Assembly: GCA_036940085.1 (NCBI GenBank)
Contig: JALLBK010000316.1
Span: 1 to 15,274, forward strand
Length of the DNA stretch: 15,274 nt
Direction: 5' to 3'
DNA from: Discostella pseudostelligera
Lineage: Eukaryota > Bacillariophyta > Thalassiosirophyceae > Thalassiosirales > Thalassiosiraceae
Shown: positions 9,601-15,274 of the stretch, in pieces
Position numbering within the stretch: position 1 is the first letter of the stretch
Layout: each line of letters starts with the position of its first letter
Translations under genes and position numbers: made by a program
Notes under the pieces: model-generated
What the model was told of the DNA's origin: nothing
Database searches by the model: none
The model's input: only the letters and a program-made list of their open reading frames with translations

Positions 9601-10156
9601 AAACAATTGCAACAGGAATGCCAAGTTCTTCGTAAGGAGAGAGAACAAATTGAAGTCCTTCTGGCTCAGTCAAAAGAGAAGGTGGCATCGATTGAAAAAG
9701 ATCTTGGCGCAGCGCGAACTCGATGTGATGACCTAGTTTCCGAATCCAACAGAAAGGACGAAGAGAAGAAGCAAATGATGGAATCTCTAGCTGTGGTGAA
9801 AAAAGAAGCCATGGAGTCGGCAATGAAGGCGGCAGCATCAATAACCGGTAGATCAGACTCTGCGGTACCGGCCTTTACAACAGAACAATTGACTACCCAA
9901 GTAAAATATCTATCAGGTAGAATCCATTGCCCGGTCTGCAATGTGCGCGAGAAGAATTGTATCTTGCTGCGATGCCGGCATATGTTTTGTCAACAATGCG
10001 TTGATGTCAACATTAAGGTGAGTTCCAATCATTTGACGGCCCAATTTCATTGACCTTAAACTTACACCTCGCAATTTTCATTAGAACCGAAGTCGAAAGT
10101 GTCCTGCATGCGCGCAACGTTTCGATACGAAGGATGTGGCAGAGATTTGGTTATGA
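6654..10156 (+). CDS. BRE1: BRE1-type E3 ubiquitin-protein ligase (histone H2B), RING finger, with AT-hook
   Basis: Predicted nuclear E3 ligase acting with a Rad6-type E2 to mono-ubiquitinate histone H2B in transcribed chromatin. Exons are 6654-7397, 7479-8303, 8402-9163, 9243-9494, 9583-10017 and 10085-10156, giving 3090 nt and 1029 residues. Seen in order: a disordered Ser/Pro/Ala N-terminus with an AT-hook core GRPRK at 153-157; a segment at about 178-236 (LKLQNVSLASELYTYRRR) like the N-terminal region of BRE1/RNF20; long Glu/Lys-rich coiled coils at about 320-970; and a C-terminal C3HC4 RING with C977, C980, C992, H994, C997, C1000, C1012 and C1015, ending DVAEIWL. Coiled coil plus an extreme C-terminal RING is the BRE1/RNF20/RNF40 layout. 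The start is the first ATG of the frame, in ACCATGA context. All five introns are phase 0. The AT-hook is not a feature I know from yeast or human BRE1. Confidence 0.95.
7398..7478 (+). other. BRE1 intron 1 (81 bp, phase 0, readable in frame)
   Basis: Donor CAG|GTGTGT, acceptor GAAACAG|GCG, with a TACTAAAT branch-point-like sequence. It has 27 sense codons and no stop. The predicted residues are hydrophobic and Cys/Phe-rich, unlike the charged flanks, which supports its being an intron. Confidence 0.85.
8304..8401 (+). other. BRE1 intron 2 (98 bp, phase 0)
   Basis: Donor GAG|GTGAGT and acceptor TTCTTTCAG|CTT with a good pyrimidine tract. Coiled-coil sequence resumes on both sides. Confidence 0.93.
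9164..9242 (+). other. BRE1 intron 3 (79 bp, phase 0)
   Basis: Donor GAG|GTGCGA (weak) and acceptor CTTCACGCAG|CGA. The join gives ...KLKQE-RAEKERD..., a continuous coiled coil. Confidence 0.9.
9495..9582 (+). other. BRE1 intron 4 (88 bp, phase 0)
   Basis: Donor GAG|GTACGA, acceptor TTCGAAG|CTT, branch-point-like CACTAAC at about 9544-9550. The join gives ...VKEKE-LLDEIIK.... Confidence 0.88.
10018..10084 (+). other. BRE1 intron 5 (67 bp, phase 0), splits the RING
   Basis: Donor AAG|GTGAGT and acceptor TTTCATTAG|AAC. It separates the first six zinc ligands from the last Cys pair (C1012/C1015), so splicing is needed for a functional RING. Confidence 0.94.
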
Positions 10157-10314
10157 TTGATTCGGCGGTCGGCCGCAGATCTAAAAATAAGTAATTATTG
10201 ATATTACTGCTATCCAATAGTAACATGCGTCGTGTTCATGTATGCAGTGAAGCTCAATGTCAGTTGATAATGAACGGAAAGAGGAAGAAGGTAACTCCAT
10301 GTAAACCAATTTCC
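10157..10314. other. Short convergent intergenic gap
   Basis: 158 bp between the stop codons of BRE1 (+) and the WW-like protein gene (-). It is A/T-rich near 10182-10205 (AAAAATAAGTAATTATTG), which may serve polyadenylation. No exact AATAAA is seen. Confidence 0.65.
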
Positions 10315-13300
10315 TCAAGACAAGGTGGCCCGCCTCTGCTTCTGCCTTTGTTTCTGCCTCTGCTTCTGAGCCTTTACCGATGCAAGAGTTGATCTCTTGC
10401 GCTTCATCCTTCTCCATAGGGGTGTATTGAACTCATCGTTCTCAATCTCTTCCAAGAACTGCAAAGAGCATAGTGGGCCGGGTGGGAAGAAACTCTTCTT
10501 CTTTCGACCGCGGCATAGCGGAGATGATGCATTCCTTTTCTCCTTCGGTTCCGCATCCAGATCGTAGTGATCACAGTCAAAACCGCCCTGGTTAGACTCC
10601 CAGTTCTCAGGAGACTTTGCAGAATTGCCCACGCCGATGTTTCCAGCATCATCACTGTCATATCCGCCTTTGTTAGAAGACTCCCAGTTGACAGGAGACT
10701 TGGCAGTATTGTCTACGTCGATGTTTCCAATTTCATCCAGTGCACTATTGTCATCACTACCGCTTGCATCGGAGCCATCAAACGAAGGAATTGGAGAAAA
10801 TGTCTGCTTCTCGTTTGATCTGTCGGGATCCTCATTGACGCTTGAATCATCATCGAGCGAGACCTCACTTGACTGGCATGCTGATCCTCGTGGAAACTCA
10901 TTGATGGTTGATAACGGAGACGCATACTTTCGGCTATGCTTCACTGCAGCATTGACTTCTACCTCCTCATCATTGATTAGGTCGCTATCCTCGTCGGAGA
11001 CAGTGTCAAAGATACTCTCCCCGGTGTCCCAGTAATCAGTGTTGTCGATATTCGCTTCAACGTCATCTTCTTTCTCGTTGACCTCTCCTACACTCGCGTA
11101 ATCTTGGTCATACTCGACTGCACCATTATTTCCATTGTCATTGATGGTACTTCCATCGCGCTTGGTTTCAAATTCCTGAGTCAGGCATCGAGACGAAACA
11201 TCCGCCGAAGAACCATCGAGACATTTTGCGATGCTTGCCCGACCAGCATCTGGATCCAGATCGAAATCATTGTTATCTATAGTGTTGCCGGTACCGTTCC
11301 ATCCTGACACCTGTTCAGGATAGGCCAAGTGACTTGGGCGTGCTCCAATGCTGTAGGATTCACTCTCGTAGTTGAAGTTGGCTCCGTTCGTGAAGGTGTT
11401 TGGACCCTCTTGAAAAAAGTGATCGATGTTGCCGGCACCGTTCCATTCTGACACCTCTGTAGGATGGGCCGCTTGACTTTGGCATGCTCCGATGGTGTAG
11501 GATTCACTTTCATTGACTCCACTCGAAAAGGCGGGTTGACCCTCTTGCTTATGTTGATCGGTGCGATTTGTATTTTCAAAGTTGCTGATATGATCATTAT
11601 TACGCCTCACGCTAGTGTTGTCCCTCTCAGCCGGAAGCGCCGATTGAGCCGTGTAGCCACTTGTCTTGTATCCATCATGAACAATCAAACCTGGGCAATG
11701 CCACGTCGATCCAAAGTCAGGATGCACCCAGTACGGCTTCTGTTTGGTATTCGACCATCGCACTTTCCACCCGGCGGGGAGATGAGGTTGGAACACCACC
11801 GTATGATTCGGCTCAGTTGGTTGATGAGTGTTTGTGATGGTGATGGTGCTGGCACGATGTAATTCTTGATACGGAGGCATCGCCTGCCACAACGGAGGTG
11901 GTGGTGCCGCAGTTCGAAAAATAGGCTCAGTTTGTTGACGAGTGTTGGTGATGGCGCTGGTGCGATGTATTTCCTGATACGAAGGCATCGTCTGTGAAGT
12001 CGGTGGTGGTGGTACTGCAATTCGAAAAATAGAAGGCTTGACACCTGGAGGATTCTGTTCGGTTGGTGGACGATTATCGGTGATGGCGCTGGTGCGTTGA
12101 ATTCCCTGATACCAAGACATGATCTGCGACTTCGTCGGTGACGGTGGTGGTACCGCGGATCGAACAATAGCTCCCCTAATCTGTTTGCCGGCAATGGAAC
12201 CGTTTCGACCGGACAAGCCATGATCAAAACAGGTGGTCATGGATGCTTGTGACGAATCCAGAGTATAATCAATCGTTGTCACCTCACTCTCATCTACGGA
12301 AGTCGATCTCTTCAGAGAAGTACCTCCAATAACCGTTCCAACAATGGGTTCCATAGATGCTTCGTTCACGGTAGGATCCGGGCCGAGAGTCCGTCTACCA
12401 TATCCGCTGGTAAGCATTGCATCGAGAACTCGTTTGTTGTCGGTGGGACCCTTTCTGGCTCGATCTAGTAGTTCATCCAGGCCGTCAGTCGGTTTCTCAT
12501 GTCGTTGCTGCGGAATGATTGGTTGGGTGCGTCCTGTCTTTGGTGGCTGGACATCNGTCAGTCGGTTTCTCATGTCGTTGCTGCGGAATGATTGGTTGGG
12601 TGCGTCCTGTCTTTGGTGGCTGGACATCTGTTTTGCCAAAGTGGTTGCGAGATCGAACAATTTGTGTTAGTTCTGTGCAGAGAAATGAAATTCGCCTTGT
12701 AGAAAAGAAAGCGATTGGCACTTACCATGTGGATGACTCGACCGATTCTGTTCGTTCATCCGAGATATTCCTAGCGTCTCTTCCACTACTTCGTCGGCAT
12801 CAACACCGCGGACTTCTTCTCCTACTTCGCCTTTTGCAATGGGATCTATACTCCTCGATGAATTATTGACAAATGGAGCTACTTTGGCAGAGGCCAAACG
12901 AGAAGATTTGATAGTTTGCTCATGCTTGGAAGAAGTCTTTGATGGAAACAAGCGTTTCAACGAAGCTGAGACAAATCCATCGGTACTATCGCCATCCCGC
13001 GCCTTCGACTTGCTATTTTGGCGTTGTATCGTCAATCTTCGAGACTTATTATTTGAAGAAGATGATGATGCTATTGGATCAGGCAGTTTGAGTGGTGAAG
13101 GATCTAAGCCATGTTGCGCAGCATCTTTGGGTGGCTCCGGCTTCGGCTTGCCGCCTCGTGGCTTGACGTCACGTAGATTCTCCATGTGAATGTTGTACGC
13201 GCCGCCGGTGGCACTGAGATTGCTCGTTTTGGGTGTTTTAGAATCGCGGCGCTGCTCTACAGCTTTTGAATCGAATTGTTGATCGGTTGGGTTGGTCCCA

Positions 13301-13485
13301 CGGATGACTTGCTTCAAGATATTGCTTTGCGATGACAGCGACGACGAGACTGCTGCACTGGATTTTGACTTTCGAACATCGACCCCCGCCGCCGCAAACG
13401 ACGACGACGGCCGCTTCTCCGCGAAACGAGCATTTCCATCTATAGCTCCAAATGGCTTTCGCTTTTGATGTACTGCGGCGGGCAT
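10315..13485 (-). CDS. Uncharacterised WW-like, repeat-rich, probably nuclear protein (interrupted by an assembly duplication)
   Basis: I do not recognise this gene. Exon 1 is 13485-12726. Exon 2 ends at 10315 and starts at 12627 (98-bp intron) or 12672 (53-bp intron). As given, the frame is broken by a 73-bp duplication around an N; counting that segment once gives 3000 or 3045 nt, or 999 or 1014 residues. Seen, in the 999-residue numbering: a basic Ser-rich N-terminus (KRKPFGAIDGN near the start) with SPLK; three Pro-rich repeats at about 382-499, including SPTK; a WW-like domain at about 510-541 (LPAGWKVRW ... KPYWVHP ... STWHCPG) with both tryptophans and the closing Pro; two SY(T/S)IGA repeats at about 600-677; an acidic Asp/Glu stretch; two KSPxNWES repeats at about 860-916; and a Lys/Arg-rich tail ending in KQRQ units. 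WW domains bind Pro-rich peptides, and the protein's own Pro repeats could be ligands. SPxK motifs and upstream E2F-type sites suggest cell-cycle control (inference). Function unknown. Confidence 0.83.
10567..10733 (-). repeat. Two-copy KSPxNWES repeat in the unknown gene
   Basis: Two diverged copies of about 80 bp (about 10567-10645 and 10650-10733) each encode a GNIxVxNxAKSPxNWES...GG(Y/F)D unit in the acidic C-terminal part. Each has an S-P dipeptide. Confidence 0.85.
11282..11511 (-). repeat. Two-copy SY(T/S)IGA...WNG repeat in the unknown gene
   Basis: Copies at about 11282-11367 and 11427-11511 (period about 144 bp) encode ESESY(T/S)IGA ... P(T/E)(E/Q)VS(E/G)WNG(A/T)GN units. They are diverged at the DNA level, so this is an old intragenic duplication. 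Confidence 0.85.
11690..11783 (-). other. WW-like domain coding segment
   Basis: The segment encodes LPAGWKVRW, then KPYWVHP, then STWHCPG. The two Trp are about 24 residues apart, an aromatic YW lies between them, and a Pro sits two residues after the second Trp, as in WW domains. It is degenerate enough that a profile search should confirm it. Confidence 0.65.
11816..12169 (-). repeat. Three-copy proline-rich repeat in the unknown gene
   Basis: Copies at about 11816-11923, 11930-12031 and 12062-12169 (102-108 bp each). Each encodes a PPPP-type run, then (M)xxYQ(G/E)(I/L)(Q/H)R(T/A)S(A/T)IT, then (P/Q)TE. Only the copy farthest upstream in the gene has SPTK. They are just N-terminal of the WW-like domain. 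Confidence 0.9.
12484..12628. repeat. Exact 72-bp direct duplication flanking a single N (probable assembly join)
   Basis: 12484-12555 and 12557-12628 are identical over 72 bp with one ambiguous base (12556) between them. The 73-bp period is not a multiple of three, and it throws the two halves of the unknown gene into different frames. Treating it as one copy restores one continuous frame. Most likely two contig ends were joined with an N without merging their overlap. Confidence 0.93.
12628..12725 (-). other. Intron of the unknown gene, with two possible acceptors
   Basis: Donor CATG|GTAAGT at 12725 (phase 1). Acceptors: CTGCACAG| ending at 12673 (53-bp intron, better pyrimidine tract), or AAAACAG| ending at 12628 (98-bp intron, with a CTAAC branch-point-like sequence upstream). 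Both keep the same frame and differ by 15 residues. The longer form matches the size of the window's other introns. Confidence 0.8.
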
Positions 13486-13658
13486 TGTTGAAGTAGTGGT
13501 CGATGAGATGAGATTGCGTCAGGCTTGGTAGTGGTGGGCCATGGATGACAGTAGGGTGCTTGGGTTTGATTTTCTGTGCAGGTGAAGGTGTTTATTGCCT
13601 GCCGCTTTGCCGGTGGGAGTCGAAATCGAAATGCTGTGTAGCGCGCGTCCGTCCGGTG

Positions 13659-13664
13659 CACGTG
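13659..13664. promoter_or_regulatory. CACGTG E-box/G-box
   Basis: Palindromic CACGTG, 9 bp before the first E2F-type core and about 174 bp upstream of the unknown gene's ATG. Such sites bind bHLH or bZIP factors; use in vivo is inferred only. Confidence 0.45.
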
Positions 13665-13671
13665 GCAGTGG

Positions 13672-13758
13672 TTCCCGCCAAATCTTTTCATCTCCCGCCA
13701 AATCAAAAGGTTCCCGCCAAAATACATCCACATGACGTCATGTGCCTCCCGCCAAATC
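13672..13758 (-). promoter_or_regulatory. Cluster of four E2F/DP-type binding sites
   Basis: Four copies of TCCCGCCAAA (plus strand; TTTGGCGGGA on the gene's strand) with cores starting at 13673, 13693, 13712 and 13747. Sites 1 and 3 extend to TTCCCGCCAAA, and sites 1, 2 and 4 continue as ATC. All have the same orientation. Spacings of 20, 19 and 35 bp put the first three about two helical turns apart. They lie 188-271 bp upstream of the unknown gene's ATG. TTTSSCGC is the established E2F consensus, and E2F/DP proteins drive G1/S transcription in plants, animals and algae. Confidence 0.8.
13730..13743. promoter_or_regulatory. 14-bp palindrome containing CRE core TGACGTCA
   Basis: ACATGACGTCATGT is a perfect palindrome between E2F-type sites 3 and 4. 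TGACGTCA is the classic CREB/ATF-type bZIP recognition site. Confidence 0.65.
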
Positions 13759-14178
13759 TTGCCAGTAAAGACGCATAGTACCTCGCCATCGTCGGTCCGC
13801 CACCACATCGTCTCTCTCTGTCAGAGGCGACGATATCATTCGACTGCATAATGCATTGTATTTACTACAATATCAGTTGTCTGAATGATTGCTAAAGTAT
13901 TTTCATTAGTTTACAATCGAAGATTCAATCCACCATCCCTGTATGGACGATGAATTTATACCTCTCGGTAGGAAATAGGACAATGCGTCTATACAGTTCT
14001 AAACTTGGCGACGCTTGATATTATTGAGCATGCATATTCTTCTCTCTAATAGATGTTGCCTGGGATGATGCATCTCGGGTGTGGAAGGTCGCTCGACTTA
14101 TTGACTTGACTTCAAACAGGGTAGCGGCGGTGGCCGACGTCGTGCTACCTAATACTATCATGTCATACTACTACTAAC

Positions 14179-14766
14179 CTACAATTCCAAATCGAATACG
14201 AACCCATCGACGTCTTCATCTTGACCTTCCACAGAATCAAGTGTAGATAATGACCAATTACTATTCGACTGTGACGGCGCTATGCCATCTCGCACCATTC
14301 GCGTCGACCATGGTAAAATAGGTTGGTTGGCTAGCCTACTATTCTCGGTATCTTCAATGTGCAATTCTCCATCCATCTCATCATAGGTAGCATGTTTGGT
14401 CTTGACAATACCCTGCAGACTCTTCTTGGATAATGGATGGACGACACCTCCATTGGCTCGATAATCGCGCTGAAGTTGATACTGCATACCCGTCAAAAGA
14501 CGAGCGTACATTCGCACATCGTCGTACTCGGCTCGACGGACCTCGTCGGCAAGCTGAAGCTCTGAGGGGGTGCGATGGATGTGAGACTTGGGAATGGGAA
14601 TACTGTTGCTGCTATTGCTGCTGTTGCTCCGGCTACTGCTGCAGTGGCTGCAGCTGCGGCCGCTGCTGCTGCTTGTGCTCGCCGATGCCAACAATGCCGG
14701 ACAGGGTAATGGCGCAGGCAGAACTTGGCGGCGCTTCTTCGTCTTGATCAATGACGGCATCATCAT
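14179..14766 (-). CDS. Uncharacterised 195-residue protein
   Basis: I cannot name this protein. Single open frame from the first of three tandem ATG codons to TAG. Seen: a basic patch KTKKRR at 8-13 that could act as a nuclear localisation signal; a Ser/Asn/Cys low-complexity tract at about 28-56 encoded by a triplet-repeat-like stretch; a charged, probably helical segment at about 68-103 (TPSELQLADEVRRAEYDD, then MYARLLTGM); and an acidic tail (EGQDEDVDGFVFDLEL). No signal peptide or membrane span is seen. The helical segment recalls short motifs I associate with uncharacterised diatom proteins, but I cannot verify that. Its 5' flank runs to the window edge, so a missed upstream exon is possible. 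It is co-oriented with the unknown WW-like gene but separated by almost 700 bp, so they are not one transcript. Confidence 0.72.
   Translation of the reverse strand: MMMPSLIKTKKRRQVLPAPLPCPALLASASTSSSSGRSCSHCSSSRSNSSNSSNSIPIPKSHIHRTPSELQLADEVRRAEYDDVRMYARLLTGMQYQLQRDYRANGGVVHPLSKKSLQGIVKTKHATYDEMDGELHIEDTENSRLANQPILPWSTRMVRDGIAPSQSNSNWSLSTLDSVEGQDEDVDGFVFDLEL
14604..14675. repeat. Imperfect CTG/TTG triplet-repeat tract
   Basis: About 24 imperfect CTG/TTG/CGG-like triplets. On the minus strand they encode the Ser/Asn/Cys-rich tract of the 195-residue protein; the plus-strand Leu-rich frames are shadows. Confidence 0.8.
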
Positions 14767-15274
14767 GGTATTGCTCTCGATTGTACTATCCGACGAATAG
14801 GTTTGGAGATTTGGAGTTGGAAATAATAATGATAGCAGTCATGCACTTGAGGTCGATGAGGTCGATGAATCAGTGCTACTGACATACATCGGCTTCGAAT
14901 TGATTTTGTTGTTCGACATGCTTCTCACTGATTTCTCACGCGATCATCGGAGAGGAAGCAATGAGATTCATCGAGCGGCGGGTGGTGGAGAGAGGAAGAG
15001 TGGAGTCGGAAAGAAGTCGGCAGTGTGGAGAGGAGAAGGCCGGACGGAGTCAACCCAACCAACACCAAACACGTGCAAGGGCTTTAGCGAATGGGTTTGG
15101 TACTGTTTGGTACTGCACCTACGATCGCCAATCGTAAGCACGTGCCATTTGGCTCTGACGTCACAATGACGTAGACTACGATGAGAAATAATGAAACGCG
15201 TGCTTCGCTTGTGTTCGCTTGTCTTGAGCTGGGGGCTGGGGACCTGAGTGAAAGGCACAAACTGAATGAATTGA
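14767..15274. promoter_or_regulatory. 5' flank of the 195-residue gene, with CRE and E-box sites
   Basis: 508 bp with no credible gene. It contains CACGTG at 15070-15075 and 15139-15144, a CRE core TGACGTCA at 15156-15163 followed by a TGACGT half-site at 15167-15172, and a 10-bp tandem repeat (GTTTGGTACT twice) at 15095-15115. The sites are 300-410 bp from the 14766 ATG and could serve that gene or one beyond the window. Confidence 0.5.

Larger units (their letters stand above)
13486..14178. promoter_or_regulatory. Upstream region of the unknown WW-like gene and 3' flank of the next gene
   Basis: 693 bp without a credible gene. The part near the ATG (13486-13800) holds a dense E2F/CRE/E-box cluster, annotated separately. 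The rest (13800-14178) shows only weak features, such as a 6-bp-arm inverted repeat ATTGTA-TTTAC-TACAAT at 13855-13871. I see no tRNA or other RNA gene. Short minus-strand frames here lack domains. Confidence 0.65.

Noticed and set aside
11464..12227. Overlapping frames on both strands across the repeat region of the WW-like gene
   Set aside because: They arise from low-complexity Pro/Ser repeats. Only the long minus frame has the WW-like pattern and links to exon 1.
12484..12628. Possible transposon target duplication or CRISPR-like repeat
   Set aside because: Copies are adjacent with only an N between them, with no insert or array. A contig-join artefact explains it better.
13440..13808. 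Minus-strand frame overlapping the start of the WW-like gene
   Set aside because: It reads through the E2F-type sites (repeated W-R-E/Gly codons come from the repeated GGCGGGA) and has no domain.
13855..13871. Inverted repeat ATTGTA-TTTAC-TACAAT as a terminator or hairpin RNA
   Set aside because: Six-bp A/T-rich arms are expected by chance, and intrinsic hairpin terminators are not used by Pol II genes.
14588..14800. Plus-strand Leu-rich frame that looks like a membrane segment
   Set aside because: It is the complement of the Ser/Asn triplet-repeat tract of the 195-residue gene. Poly-Leu from CTG repeats is a composition artefact.
14968..15258. 96-residue minus-strand frame that might be an upstream exon of the 195-residue gene
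   Set aside because: No convincing donor/acceptor pair to 14766, composition unlike coding sequence, and it overlaps clustered CRE/E-box sites.

Overview
The window is eukaryotic nuclear DNA. It holds five protein-coding genes. Three of them are split by short GT-AG introns (67-106 bp; one may be 53 bp). The mix of compact genes, short spacers, small introns, long Ser/Asn/Ala/Gln low-complexity runs, an RsmB-type RNA methyltransferase and a long HisRS with an ammonia-lyase-like front half fits a diatom or related stramenopile. This assignment is inference from style and gene content; no marker in the window names a species.

Layout: (1) + strand, 2-2134, RsmB/NOL1-NOP2-Sun-type m5C RNA methyltransferase, running off the left edge. 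(2) - strand, 5499-2286, three exons, histidyl-tRNA synthetase of 1002 residues. Its N-terminal half contains blocks resembling histidine/phenylalanine ammonia-lyases. (3) + strand, 6654-10156, six exons, BRE1-type RING E3 ubiquitin ligase of 1029 residues for histone H2B, with an AT-hook near the N-terminus. (4) - strand, 13485-10315, two exons, a large protein I do not recognise. It has three families of internal repeats, a WW-like domain, CDK-type SPxK motifs and a basic C-terminus. (5) - strand, 14766-14179, a 195-residue protein of unknown function. Genes 1/2 and 3/4 are convergent with gaps of about 150-160 bp. Genes 2/3 are divergent and share a roughly 1.15 kb intergenic region.

The most notable non-coding signal is upstream of gene 4. 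Four near-identical TCCCGCCAAA sites (the E2F/DP recognition sequence) lie in one orientation within 84 bp, with a perfect 14-bp palindrome containing the CRE core TGACGTCA and a CACGTG E-box. This suggests that the unknown gene 4 is induced at G1/S, and its CDK-type motifs fit that idea.

There is a probable assembly fault in gene 4. A 72-bp segment is present twice, identically, on either side of a single N (12484-12628). The 73-bp period breaks the reading frame, and counting the segment once restores it exactly, so this is most likely two unmerged contig ends.

The genes do not form a pathway. They cover translation and RNA modification (1, 2), chromatin (3) and probably cell-cycle or nuclear functions (4), as is usual for neighbouring eukaryotic genes.
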